Assembly: GCA_033439685.1 (NCBI GenBank) | Contig: JAUEDM010000002.1 | Coordinates: 1,860,001 to 1,924,000, forward strand | Reading direction: 5' to 3' | Length of the DNA stretch: 64,000 bases | DNA from: Apodospora peruviana | Lineage: Eukaryota > Ascomycota > Sordariomycetes > Sordariales > Lasiosphaeriaceae | In this document: piece by piece, positions 22,848-35,460 of the stretch | Position numbering within the stretch: the first letter of the stretch is position 1 | How the letters are laid out: each line of letters starts with the position of its first letter | Position numbers and translations under genes: made by a program | The notes under the pieces: model-generated | Told to the model about the DNA's origin: nothing | Seen by the model: only the letters and a program-made list of their open reading frames with translations | The model's database searches: none

Positions 22848-25800
22848 ATGGCGTGGAAGAAACCATCAAGTCAGAAGAAAAACAATGCCACCAAAGGCTT
22901 TCCCGGGCCCAAGGCCACGGGTCAGCCTCAAGCAAAAACTCATTATGAGGAATTACAGGAGAATGAGGTGATGGTGTTGAAGGCCATCTATGGCGATGAC
23001 TTCATACAGTATGAAGCTGCCCATGGTGCTTGGAAGGTATATATGGCCTACTCTAATGATTGTCTGGGGTAAACATGCTAACCGTGAATTTTGAAGAAAT
23101 CCGAGCCATGCTTCGACATCAACATCAAGGCTTCGTCCGATGACGAGATGAGCATAGTGCTAGGGGTTGTTCTGGTAGCAACGTATCCAAAGTCTCCACC
23201 ACTACTAACCATCAAGGATGGCGATGGCTTACGAGAATCCACAAAATTCAAGATCCAAAAGTTTGTGGAGACGCAGCCCAAGAAATTTGCCCAAAACGAG
23301 GAGGAAATGATCGACCGGATTGTCGAGGGAATTCGCGACATCCTGGAAGAGGCCGCCCAGAAAAAGGCCAAAGGCTTGGAGTTGCCTTCTCTTGAGGAAG
23401 AGAGAGCAACTCACGAGGCAAAGTTGGCAAAGATGGCCCAAGACGAAAAGGAGCTCGAGAAACGAAAGAAGCTCGAGGAGTCCAAGGAAGAAGAGAGAGT
23501 CCTCGGCGATATGCTTCAAGAAGAACTCAAGCGCCAGAAATACAAGGCTAAAGAGTCGAGAAAGAAGAACCGAAATCAACAGCTGTCACCAAATCGCGTG
23601 GCTGAAGATGCTCTCGACGTTGACGAAGTCGTCGTGTTTGACCAACCCTGCAAGCTCATTGACGGTTTCGGGGCTGACTTGTACTTTGACACTGTAATTG
23701 GCAAGTCTCTTTTCAGGGAAGGCCCAGTCACTACGGTCTACAAAGTGAAGCCCGTCTTGTCAGCGAGGAGGATACGCCCGAGTCTTGTGTTGAAGCAGGT
23801 GGAACTTAAGTCCCATGGCAAAGATACCGCCCAGTTCAAGAAACAACTACAGTCACTAGAGGCGCTGCTGGAATCCTTGAAAAAGATTCACCATCCGAGC
23901 CTCCTCCGACTTCTTGACTTCAAGATTGACCGTGCCATCAGTGACACTGACTCGTCAGCCCCAACAGTTTGGACCGTCAATGTCCTCCACCCTTTTGCCG
24001 AAAGGGGCCCGTTGGATGAAATCCTTGACCTGGCTGGTCAGATTGAAACCAACAAGGTGCGGTTGTGGACTTCTGATCTTCTAGAAGCCCTCGGATTTCT
24101 GCATGGCAACGGTATCGTTCACCAGGACATACATCCCGGCAATATTCTTCTCTGTAGGGAGGCCGCTGGGGATATTGTCCCGAAACTCGCAGATGCCGGT
24201 TACCAAAGAGACGTTCATAACATCTGTACCAAGGTTCCGACAATGACTTCTACAAGGGCAGCAAAGTCTGCATACTGGTTCCCTCCCGAAATTGCGGGCA
24301 CTTCAAAGCCTCAATACACGCAAAAGACAGACGTATGGGACTTTGGAATCGTTTTCTTGCAGATGATTTTTGGCCTCGACGTTCCTCAGAAATACCATTC
24401 CCCAGCAGACTTGATGGACTCACTCTCGCTATCACACCCGTTGGAAGAGCTGGTTGCTAAATTTTTCAAGTCTGATCCTAAGAGGCGACCTCGAGCTTCC
24501 GAGTTGACCCCAAGCGAATTCCTTGCAACGAATGCTCCAGTCTTGGTTGAAGATGAATCTGCTGTTGTCTCCGGCTCCTTGATATCGCTTCCCCAGAATT
24601 TCCCGCAAAGGTTGCGTCATGATTCCATGAATCGCGCGCCAGTTACTTCCAGATATGCGCAAGATTATGTGGAAGAGGCCCGTCTCGGAAAGGGAGGCTT
24701 TGGCGAGGTAGTCAGGGCTCGCAAGATGATTGACGGACGTCTCTATGCGATCAAAAAGATCACGCAAAGATCTCAAGAGACATTGTCCGAGATATTGAAG
24801 GAGGTGAGGTTGCTATCGCAGATGAACCACCCATCTGTGGTCCGGTACTACAATACTTGGCTTGAGGAAATATCGAGCTATGCCGAATCGGAAACGGACA
24901 TCTCTACAGATGGACAAGGTACAGAAGATTCGAGAGGCACTCTCCTCCAGGACATCAACATTGAGTTCGCCGAAAGTAAGAGCAGAGGCCTGGATTTTAT
25001 GTCATCCAGTGGTCACCCAGGTATTGAGTTTGATTCTGAATATGGCGAAAGTGACGACGACGACGACGACGACGACGACCAGGATGAGGATGGCGAGTCT
25101 TCATCATCAGGTGAGGGTACCGAATCAGGAGACGACAAGAGCCACAGAGGCCATCTCCCTGTGCCTGCTCATCGTAGGCGAGGGAGCACGCGCCCTTTCC
25201 GAACCATCATGTACATCTCCATGGAGTACTGTGAAAAACGAGTAAGTACTAATTCCGAGTTGGCATCGCTCCTCGACACACTGGGAGACTCCATACGATA
25301 TGCGCAGCCAATAGCTAACTGTACTTAGACGCTACGCGATTTGATTTCCCGAAATCTGTCCAAGGAGACCGAGGAAGTCTGGCGCTTGTTCCGTCAGATC
25401 CTCGAAGGCTTGGTTCACATCCATAGTCTGAATATAGTTCACCGAGATCTAAAACCCGAAAATGTCTTCATTGCTGTCGGGCCGGATGGCGTCGAGAACG
25501 TGAAGATCGGGGACTTTGGCCTGGCAATCAGCGGACAGTCGATGCTGGATAAGAGCACAGCAACTGCAGACCGTGACGCCAGTGAAATGACTAGGAGTAT
25601 CGGTACGGCTGTTTATGTTGCTCCGGAAGTGAGAACAGGCGGTAGTGGCTCGTACACTGCAAAGGTAGATGTAAGTACCAACACAACCAAGAGTTATCGT
25701 GTGGTCGTTATTAGGGCGCTAACACACATCAGATGTACTCCTTGGGAGTTATCTTCTTTGAGATGTCATACCCACCAATGCTGGGCATGCAACGCGCTCA

Positions 25801-27975
25801 GGTACTGGAGCAAGTACGACTTTTGCCGCCGGTTCTTCCAAAGGATTTCAAGCCCGCCGACAAGAATCATACCGAAATCTTATCCTCGCTCCTTACTCAC
25901 AATCCAAAAGATCGACCGTCCAGTAGCGACCTTTTGAAGAGCGGAAAGCTCCCGCTCCAGATGGAGAGCGAGACGATTCGGCGTGCCATCGCGGGCCTGT
26001 CTGATCCAAGCTCCCCCTATTACCAGAAGATGCTTTCTACATTGTTCGCAAGGCGACTTGAGCAGGCAAAAGACTACGCCTGGGACATGTCTTCTTCCGG
26101 CCCAAATCAAGCTGAGCTTATGCGCCAGTACATTGTAAAAGACGTCCTGATCTCAATCTTTCGACGACACGGCGCAGTGGAAACTCCGATTGCGGTTCTG
26201 TACCCTCGCTCTTCCTACTACGGGCAGAATGCTGTCCAGCTGATCGATCAAGATGGCACGGTCCTGCAGCTTCCCTTTGACCTGGTGATGGGTCATGCTC
26301 GCTCTCTTGCGAGGGTGGCCAACGGCCCGGTAGCTCATCGCTCATACTCGTTCGGCAACATTTTCCGAGATCGACACGGCGGCGGACAGCCTGATGTGTA
26401 CGGAGAAGTCGACTTTGACATCGTCACTACAGATGTGTTGGACCTTGCGCTGAAAGAAGCTGAGGTAATCAAAGTCTTGGATGAAATTGTTGCTGCGTTT
26501 CCAGCCATGTCTTCGACCCCGGTGTGCTTCCATTTGGGGCATTCGGACCTCCTCCAATTGATTTTTGAGTATTGTGGCGTTGAAGCCGGTTCCAGACGGG
26601 CTGCCGCAGAGGTTCTCAGCAAACTCAATATTCGCAACTTCACGTGGCAAAAGGTTCGCGGCGAATTGAGGTCGCCTTTGGTGGGGATATCGGCCACCAG
26701 CGTTGATGAACTACAGAGATTTGACTTTAGGGGTAAGTCCATTCATCCACCCTGATACTATGCGCCAAGGGTCTCTTCATATCAACATTGTAACCTGAGG
26801 CTAACTTGTTTGCAGACTCACCCAGCAAGGCCATTTCGAAACTCAAGACGATTTTCGAGGGAACCGACTTCTATCAGCAGGCGTCGTCAACATTGGTCCA
26901 CCTTAAAGAAGTCTACGAGTACTCCAAACGGTTCGGGGTTTCCAAAAAGATCTATATCAGCCCATTAAGTAGCATCAATGAGGCGTTCTTTCGGGGCGGT
27001 ATCTTGTTTTCTTGTCTGTATGACAAGAAGGTGAAAGATGTTTTTGCCGCGGGTGGCCGCTACGACAGCTTAATCAAGGAGCATCGCCCCAAGATCGGCA
27101 ACCGATTCGAGGAGCGGCACGCGGTTGGCTTCAGTCTGAATTGGGAAAAGCAGCTGGTGAAGCAGGTTCCGCGATCGAGCGGCAAGTCGTTTCTTAAGAA
27201 AGCGGCCGAGGAGGAAGCCCAGGGCATATTCAGCACCAAGCGATGTGACATCCTGGTCGCCAGCTTCGATCCATCAGTGCTCCGCTCCTCTGGCATTGAG
27301 CTCCTTCAGACTCTCTGGGCCCACGGCATCAGTGCCGAGCTGGCCCGCGACGCCCGCTCACCAGAAGACCTCCTCTCCAAACACCGGGATGAGTCCTATA
27401 GCTGGATCGTCATCATAAAGCAGGATAACATGCTCAAGATCAAGACGATGGGGCGGAAGGATGCCCAGGATGCCGATATTCCAGCCAAAGAGCTGCTCAG
27501 CTGGTTCAAGTCGGAGATCCGCGACAAAGAGTCGCGATCCAGTGCGAGGTTTCGCAGTGGTGTGGGCGTGCAAGCTTCCGAATCAAGCAACGCGCTCGCC
27601 GACAATGAGCACGAGCAGGACGTGCGCGTCCTGGTTGCGCAGACGAAGAGCAAGAAATTCAACCGGCAGACCGTAGTCGAGCAGGCGCAGGAGAGCGCCA
27701 CGCGACTCGTCAAAGGGTTCCTGGAGGGCCCCGTCGCGGCCATCGAGACGTCGGACAGCGTGATGGCTATGATCCATGCGACGAGCCTGTCCGATCCGGA
27801 CAGCTGGCGCAAGGTCGAGCAGAGTGTCGGCACGGCCGAGAAAAAGTACGTCAAGGAGATCCACGACATGCTGCAGGAATGGCGGTGGGAATTTGAGGCC
27901 AAGAAGAGGTCGGAGCACGCGTTTGTGTATAATTTCAGGACGGGTAAGTGCATTTATTACGACTTGGCTGTCTAA
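22848..27975 (+). CDS. cpc-3: eIF2-alpha kinase GCN2 / CPC-3
   Basis: CDS join(22848..23036, 23097..25241, 25329..25670, 25733..26732, 26816..27975), 1611 residues, close to Neurospora CPC-3. Domain order: N-terminal RWD (NEVMVLKAIYGDDF, about 35-160), a charged coiled coil, a pseudokinase (about 245-510) with HQDIHPGN and ADAGY in place of HRD/DFG, then the active kinase with LGKGGFGEV and AIKKI (about 595-620). An acidic insert containing nine Asp codons in a row precedes HRDLKPEN (about 816) and GDFGLA. A degenerate histidyl-tRNA synthetase-like domain (about 990-1440) and the ribosome-binding/dimerisation tail follow, ending CIYYDLAV. GCN2 is activated by uncharged tRNA in amino-acid starvation and phosphorylates eIF2-alpha, raising CPC-1/GCN4 translation. 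Confidence 0.96.
25053..25079 (+). repeat. GAC trinucleotide repeat in GCN2 kinase insert
   Basis: Nine uninterrupted GAC codons encode poly-Asp inside the kinase insert loop. The insert is acidic in this family, but the pure codon run suggests microsatellite slippage. Confidence 0.85.
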
Positions 27976-29219
27976 GCTAGTTCAGGGCTGGATGCTGGGC
28001 AAATGGTCACAGAAGTTTGAGGTATTCATGGTTTTGGAAAGATATATGGGAACCGTATGGTGGTAAGGGGGTCTGCTGGATTTATGTTGCTCGCCCTTAT
28101 GTGTCAGGTTTAGGTAGCTAGCACCTATCTAGGCTAACCTCGACACAGGGCAGATAGGTATTTGATGCCTAAGGTACATTCGGTTGTTGGAGAAAGTATG
28201 ATGATACCCTTTTTCATTCTCACCGTCACTCAATTGTCCAACTCGTTTCTCCAGCACTTTCTCAGACTGCAATCTTGAATGGCATCATCACTAATGTCGG
28301 TCAATTTGGTCTGGTGGTGATGCTGATTTACTTGTTTGCCACAATGAAAATTTGTGGTTCCTCGGCTTGTCCGAGCTGACGATTCCAGCGCATGACTGAC
28401 AGCCTCCTTGCCTAGCTTGGGGTGCGAGACCTATCAAATCATATTGTAGAGGTCAAGTGTAAAATTTCAAATGTCGTGGTGAGGTTGAGAGGTTGGTTAA
28501 TAGGCGTAATTCTATGCCTTATCGTATACTATTTTAGAGTGCCTCGGCAGGATATGCGACAGTCTGTAATTAACAAAACTGATATCTGGAGGACGATAGG
28601 AAGGCACGGCAGCGAGCGCATCGTGGTCGGTGGTTGGTGGTCGGTGGTCGGCCGGGTGTTGGCCGATGTTGTTGACCGCCGCCGGTATCAGGAGCTCGTT
28701 GTGCCCTTCTCGCCGCCTTGTAGTTCCAAGTTCACAGGCGGCAAACGACGAGATACCAGGGCCTCCCTGCAAACAACCACAGCGCCACTCAACAAAAGCG
28801 TCCAGCCGCCTCCATCCGTTACTTGGGATTTCAATCCATTTGAACTTGCGATAGCTTTCGTCTCATCCGACACACATTCAACCTCTATCTGGAAACTGGA
28901 TGATACCTTGGGTTGGGCCTAATTCTTTCCATCCATTCATCTACCCTGTACTCCGTATTCATACAGGCAGTTCCCAACTCCCCACTCTGCACCTTGCGCC
29001 TGTAGCGTTCCCGATCGTTCCTCTCTTGGGGTCGCTGCCCCTCTGGTCACAGCGCGACCCGAAACGACTTCACTCTATAGCCGTGAAACATTCCCGCCCT
29101 CTGCCCTAACACACAGACACATCCATCACTTGAACACTTGACGAATTCCACAACCTATCCAACTTCCCCCCACCCTTGGATCCCTTACAGCCGCATCGCT
29201 TCTCCATCCTCTGATCACG
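27976..29219. other. Intergenic between GCN2 and CDC34
   Basis: About 1.24 kb without a supportable gene. It contains scattered TAGGTA/ACCTA motifs (28105-28180) and a GGTCGGTGGT-type G-rich direct repeat (28623-28662). The 166-codon frame at 28422-28922 shows no domain. Confidence 0.6.
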
Positions 29220-29989
29220 ATGTCGCGGGCGGGCGCAAAGCAACGGCTCATGACCGAGATGAGGGCGTTGCAGAAAGAGAAATGGATCAACTTTGAGGAT
29301 GTCAGTAAACCATTACCGTAAATGGTTCTCGCACCCTGCTGAGGCGCCCACGCTGACCTGAGCAATAGGACGATTCAGGAAACCTACTGAAGTGGCGCTT
29401 TGCCCTTATGGTCATCAACTCCGACAGTGCCTTCAACGGTGGCTACTTCAAGGCCGAGATGACCTTCACCGACGATTACCCTTACCAGCCGCCCAAGTTC
29501 CGCTTCCTGATCCCCATCAACCACCCCAACATCTACCCGGACGGCCAGCTCTGCATCTCCATCCTACACAAACCAGGTGAGGACCTGATGTCGGGCGAGG
29601 AGGCCAGTGAGCGGTGGTCGCCACTACAAGGCGCAGAGAGCGTGCTTCGTTCGGTCCTGCTACTGCTCGACGATCCCGAGATAAACTCTCCTGCCAACGT
29701 CGATGCTGGCGTCATGTACCGAGACCGTCGCAAGGAGTACGACGAGAAGGCGAGGGCAACGGTTGAACGGTCCAAACAGGACATCCCGGCTGGGTTCGAG
29801 ATGCCGCGGAGTTTTGAGCCGGCACCGCCTCCGAAGGCCGAGAACGACGACGACTTCTGGGCCGAGAGCGACGAGGAATATGACTTTGGGGGCAGTGATA
29901 CCGGCGATGATGACGCGGATGAGCAGGACAACGACGCGGGCGATTCTGATGGCGAGGGAAGCGACGAGGAGCAGGAAGACGATGATTAA
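29220..29989 (+). CDS. CDC34: Ubiquitin-conjugating enzyme E2 Cdc34 (Ubc3)
   Basis: CDS join(29220..29300, 29369..29989), 233 residues. The UBC fold shows YPYQPPKFRF, the HPN motif in INHPNIYPDG, and the catalytic cysteine in GQLCISIL (about Cys89). Just after it is the Cdc34-specific acidic insertion KPGEDLMSGEEASERWSP, which distinguishes Cdc34/Ube2R from Ubc4/5-type E2s. A strongly acidic Asp/Glu tail (about 185-233) follows, the region that in yeast docks on the SCF cullin. The enzyme makes Lys48 chains on SCF substrates such as CDK inhibitors. The 68-nt intron splits FED from DDSGNLLKWRF, with phase 0 agreement and a GCTGAC branch site. Confidence 0.95.
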
Positions 29990-31401
29990 GTGCATGCCGA
30001 CTGAAGGCACGCAGCATATCAGGAAAGGCTTCGGTGTGCCGTCCGTCACCCGTCTTTCTCAGAAATATCTGGGTCTTTTCACATTATCCCAACACTTTAC
30101 ACGACCAATTACGTTTATAAATACCATGCATAGCGGTCACGGGCGTTCTACGGGTGGCTACGACGTTCAAGACGGGGAGGAATGGATCTGGGTTTTGCAT
30201 TTACACGTCAATCCGCATTCAACACCTTCGAAGAGTCGATGGAGGAAGGGCGGCGATATCGGCGATGATGTCGGGGCTTTATACACTTATGATGAGTGGA
30301 CGAGGAGCATCAACCTGATCATCATAACGGCCCAACTCTTGTCGGGTTTTTGCTTTTGGGGGGTTCTTTCTGCTTTCTTTTCTATGTTAATTAGGTAGGT
30401 AGGTAGGCAGGTTGCTACAGACCGCATGGCAAAGATGGCTCTTCTGGATCGTTACTACATAAATAGACGGCCTTTATTCAACTCGACGATAATACTCCCC
30501 TGCCCAGCTGTCGCATGTGAAAAACGAGCAGTTGTTTGATCTCGTATTATCCTAGGGATGTGATGTAGTTGTCTCTGACATGGTTACAACGTCCACGTCT
30601 TCTCCTGCTCGTTTGCTCTTTGCCCGACTGATGATTGAGAATATAGTCCGTACATACAGCCCGTAATGAGGCCTGTAAATCAGAGGACGGGAGCCGGGAA
30701 GCTTCCGGTACCGTGTCGTACCAACAAGGCCTCCCGGGTTCCCACCCCTGCCACCTAATGTCAGGTGGGGCGCGTGCACGCTACCTGCCCTGGCCCGGGG
30801 CTTTCCAGGTTATTACGTCGCCAAGCGGCGGAGTAGGTAAGGTACCTACGTACTGCACGTTCGGCACACTGTAGCTTTGGCTTCGGGCTTCCGACTCATC
30901 AATGTCCCAATTTGGAGAACCTTAAGCTGGTAGCGAAGCGCTTTCATTCTTTCATCAGCTGGCCTTCTCCGCCACATCGCGAGCCAACAAGCTACTCGCT
31001 GGGCGCTTCCTTTCACATACATCTCTCATCCACCATTGATCTAGCTGGCAAAATAGCAGCTATTGGAGGCATCTGGAGAAAGACACGCCGGGCACTTGCC
31101 AATTTACCTGTAGCTACCCAAGCTATCCTGCCCTCCTGCCATCCTACCTTGCCTCAGGTATTCTACCTTGCGCCTTCGACCGAGCTGCAGGCACTACCCC
31201 CGACCGGCTGAACGACCTTGCTGGACCATCACACTCGGGCCCTGCTGGTCTGTGGAAGCCATCTGCGACGGACCGTGACGATTCGCAGGTGCACCTATCG
31301 ATGGCATCCTGGTAGCTGTTCCGAATCCACAGCCAGCTCTGACATCTATAGTCCCGGCCGTAGGCGCCGAAGTAGGCCAGAGAGGCCACGGAATAGACAA
31401 G
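29990..31401. other. Intergenic
   Basis: About 1.4 kb. It holds the CDC34 3' flank, a TAGG tetranucleotide run, a GC-rich block and another GGTACC/TACGTAC motif (30836-30855). No coding region is supported. Confidence 0.6.
30392..30412. repeat. TAGG tetranucleotide run
   Basis: Four tandem TAGG/CAGG units downstream of CDC34, related to the TACCT motif family elsewhere. Confidence 0.6.
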
Positions 31402-34400
31402 ATGGCCTACTCCGAGCCGACCGAGGACCTGATCGGAATGGTTATGGAAATCACAGGGTCTACGGAGAGAGACAGGCCCATCATTACAGCAGCCTTGCAA
31501 CAAAAGGGCAACGACGTGGAGGCTGTGATCGCCGAGTTCTTTGATGCTGGCGCTGACAAGGTTAGAATGACAAAACATCTGTCGCACTCATATAAGCTGG
31601 GTACTAAGTGCTCCTTACACTGCTGCAGTTCAGGAGCAGATACGGATGGGACGAGACCCCTTTCTTGTCTAACCGCGAGGGCGACGAGCCCTCGGCCGCA
31701 GGTGGCGGGAATCCATGTGAGCCATTGCCCTTGCGCTTCGCCGCCAGGCATACATGTTACAAACGTATGCTGACCAAAGAAAAAGCTTTTGTTATTCATC
31801 CGCCCGACGACAACCAGGTCCTCTATGGCGCCGATCCTTACCCGGGCGCGCCCTCGCGGCCTCCGTCGAGAACGAACAATAGGTCGCCAATGTCGACGAA
31901 CATGGTTGATCTTTCGTCCGTTGAATACACGGGCGACACGCCCATCAGCCGACAAGAAGAGGAAGCACAGCTTCAGAGAGCGATAAACGAATCTCTGAAT
32001 GCGTCAGGTGTCCAAAGCCCTCAACCACCCCCGGGTCCGCCGCCTCTGCCGCCATTGCTGTCGCAACAGGAGTCCGGCATCACTAGCGCTGGCCTCGGCC
32101 ACGTGCATTTTGGCCCTGCCAACAGACCAGACTACGATCCGAATGAGTGGGCCATGATCCAGCTCAAGAACAACGAGGCAGACCCGGAACCTGCTCGGAG
32201 AGGAAGGACCTCGGGAGTTCCGGCGTTTTTGAGATGCCGCTCATCTGAAGACTGGAAGCAGCACCGACTGGGCGGGCTTCTGACGGTCCTCCATTCGATT
32301 CCTGCTGCCCGCAATGTTTTACTTCGGACTGGCCCCGAGCCGCCGTACGGGTACGGTCAGGATCCCGAATGGTGGAAGGGCAACCCGATACTCCCGCCGG
32401 ACATGCAACGAGATAGAGAAAAATCGCTATATGAAGGTCTCGATGGTTATTTCTTGCCGCCTTGGTGCGATGAGGTACATCGACTGATTGCATTTCTCGA
32501 CTCCACGGAGCGAAGCTATGGTACCGCAGACATCCTGGCAGATTGTCGCCATGAGCAAGTAAACGATAGTGGAGACAGGGAGTGGGACTTCTTTCTGAAC
32601 TTCCTCTGGTATCAACGAGATACCGATGACAGGATCCCGGACACAGTACTCACGTCTACATACAACTCTATTCAAGGCAGTGAGCAAAATTTGCATCAGT
32701 GCAATATCACTGATGTGAACATTACCGGCCAAGACTTGCCTGAAGCCAAGAGCCTATACGACATCTTGGACCGTCTCTATTTTGCGGACCCAGATGTCGA
32801 CATGGAGATTGCCAGGAGTACTTCTATCACACAGGCCGCGAAAGTCACCATATTCCGCTTTACTAATCAAGATGGGTTTAGCGGACCCATCGATATCCCT
32901 GAGACCTTGTATATTGACCGGTATTTGGCGAGTAATCGCGAAATGATTGCGCAGTATGAATTGGAGAAACCAACCCTTCGATCAGCTGTCAAAGAGAGCC
33001 ATGCCCGGGAGAAACATTTGACAGAAGGGTTCGATCCCAAGAGCCAGAAGTCCTATGACCGCAGGACTATCGGTAAAGCTGCCATTCAGCGGTGTTGGGA
33101 GAAGATTCGCCAAATAAAGAACCAGGCGTTTTGGAAGGACCACCAGGAGGATCGAACTAAGGGTGAGGCCGGCTTCTACCTACCAGAACACACTGGTCAA
33201 CCTAACCTAACCTCGGATGAGGCGCTCGTTGTTGCCTATTATGAGGCGAAAATCCGAACTTTGGAAACGAACTTGGCGGACATTGATTCTATCTTGAACA
33301 GTAGGTGCAGCGAATGTGAAACTTCTGTTGCAGTAGCTGACAGTCTCGTCTAAGATATCATACTTCCAGAAAGGGCAGCCCTTGAGAAACTTTCGGAGGA
33401 ACTGCTTAAGGGGTATCGGGAACCGTCACCCAAGAATGGCTGGAATCCAACTCACAGGTACACTCTTCGCGGCGTCGTGAGTGAGGTAAACAAGGTGTTT
33501 TTGCGAAGGCGGGAGCCTGTTCTTATGGAGATGGACGACGCTTCAGCGCCCGTAGAGCAATGGTTAAAGATATGGGTTTCTCCGGAAGATGACAATGTCG
33601 TGATGAGCGAGGTAAGCTAAGCTGTTTGTTTCCTCATCCTCACTATTAAATCTCGGGCTAACCGCCGTGATTCAGCCGACAACTTTCGACGTCGTGCTGA
33701 GCGAGGGATGTGGTCACAACAAATGTCCCGTTTTGATATACGCAACCGAGAAAGTGATGGATGAGAACCCGGACCCCTTGTCGAGCGCCCTTAGAACATT
33801 TGTAAAGTTCGACAACCGTCATTTCAAGCAAGAACAAGTGCAGTCGGAGCTGCATGGGCTCCCGCGAGAGAAGAAACGAGGCTCACCTGGCGGAGCTGGA
33901 TCGCAACCGAAGAGGCGGAATCGGTCAAATAGCATGGACTCTATGGCTACTAATCAGGCCTCAGTGGGGGATCTCGATGACGACATGCGGGATGCACCAT
34001 TTGAGAACGACGACGACTTGCCTGTGGGGGTCTCCGATTCGATTGTTATGAACATGGATCACGACGATATGCTGCCTCAGCATCATCGAGAGCATCGTGA
34101 AGCTCTGGTCGACGTATCCGACTCTCAGCAACGATATAACGCGCACTCATTTCAGGGCGATGGATCGGTCGACGACCCGGTGGATCTGCTTACCCCTGAC
34201 CCAGAAGCAATGGATTATACAAATACTAATGGTCTTTCTGGTATATCTGAGTTTGGGTCCTCGCCGTCGACAGTGGGTCGCACGTCGCGACAACTTGCGA
34301 GTGTTTATATTGATAGCGACCAAGCGAAAAGAGACGAAAGCAGCATCAACGGCGGCGACATCCCTCTTTCCTCCGGGACTACTCAGAATCAACAACCGGA

Positions 34401-34518
34401 GATGAAGGAGCGTGCGACCATGCCCCTTTTAACGAGGGCTGATACTATCAAGTCTCTGTCAGGTGACAGGGATGATAACGAGTTGGCGAGTGGAATGGAT
34501 GGCCCGCCGGTTAGTTAG
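31402..34518 (+). CDS. UBA/UIM protein with degenerate USP-like fold
   Basis: CDS join(31402..31560, 31629..31716, 31786..33300, 33355..33611, 33676..34518), 953 residues. The N-terminus (EDLIGMVMEITG... and GNDVEAVIAEFFDAG) looks like a UBA-type helical bundle, and EEEAQLQRAINESLN (about 138-152) is a ubiquitin-interacting motif. The centre resembles a USP25/28-like peptidase domain: VPAFLRCRSSEDWKQHRLGG LLTVLHSIP where the Cys box should be, and near 640-730 a palm-like RYTLRGVVSEV, WLKIWVSPEDD and LIYATE where the His box should be. Neither a GNTCY nor a GHY motif is present. I infer an ubiquitin-binding scaffold or pseudo-deubiquitinase rather than an active enzyme. The Ser/Asp-rich C-terminus has a basic KKRGSP/PKRRNR patch that may be a nuclear signal. 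The intron 31717-31785 is less certain (AAAAAG acceptor). Confidence 0.75.
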
Positions 34519-35184
34519 AAGAAGGAATTGATGCACTGTCGAAACCTCATGCGTAAATACTACAAGTCCACTTTAAAGCATATAGTTTTCTGAGCTTCAT
34601 GATGGATGCTGATTGGAAGGCGGGGCTAAGAGAAGAGGGCCTGGTAAAGCGGTATTGTGGATAGACACGAAGGAGAGGGAGAATAGCGATGACATGGCAT
34701 GCATAGTTGCATATTATGGGCATGTGAAGCGTTTGTGATGCTGATTCATTGATTTAGGGTAAGCGTTCCTCATTTTCCTGGCGGGGAAGCAAAGGGAAAG
34801 CCAAGGCTTTACTTTACATAAGGCAGGCAGGCAGGTTAAACAACGGGATGGGCGGCGATAGATGGATGTGGCGGGCTTTTTTTTAAAGTGCTTTCACCGC
34901 ATTGCTGTAATGTTGTAGAATTGTAGTTGTAGTTGTACGAACGACTATGGGCTGGCATAGACTCGAGTACGGAATAGTATGTTCCACTTCTACATTCGTG
35001 TGCGTATTTATGAAAGGGGGGTATATCTAGATGCTTCAATTTCAAGGGCAATTCAACAAGCCTTCTGTAGGTATCCGTACTTAGGTAGCCTCGTAACTTA
35101 GCTGTAAAAAACGACAGTTTATTACACTTCCTGTCAGTGATCCGATCTGCCTTTTTCTTTTTTTTCGAATACGCATTGGCTTCG
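34519..35184. other. Intergenic
   Basis: 3' flank of the UIM gene and AT-rich spacer with a pure T-run (about 35156-35165). I see no gene. Confidence 0.6.
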
Positions 35185-35368
35185 GAATACGCCATCTTAT
35201 CAAATTGGAGGAGAATAACATGATTAACTTGCGTATTCGGAGTACGCCATCTTGTCAGACTGGAGGTAACATGAAAAGACTAATTTGCGTATTCACATTC
35301 TTGGTTGAGCAGAATGCCATTCTTTTCGCGTACGTATTGGCTTAGTACGCCATCTTGTCAGAATGGAC
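35185..35368. repeat. Three direct repeats with TACGCCATCTT core
   Basis: A core reading (A/G)TACGCCATCTT(A/G)TCA followed by GA(A/C)TGGA-like bases occurs near 35187-35209, 35241-35264 and 35344-35367. The first two copies belong to a longer unit of about 55 bases that also includes GGAG..TAACATGA and TTGCGTATTC. The array ends about 90 bases before the start of a frameshifted secreted-protein gene. Confidence 0.7.
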
Positions 35369-35460
35369 CAGACTTCCCATCCATTCTCACCACACACTTC
35401 TATCTCATTCTTTTTTACTTCCCATTGCCCTACCAACAAGCTATCTCCAACAAACTGACG

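Noticed and set aside
28422..28922. A 166-codon frame between GCN2 and CDC34
   Set aside because: No domain, low-complexity G-rich repeat in the middle and no splice context; treated as chance.
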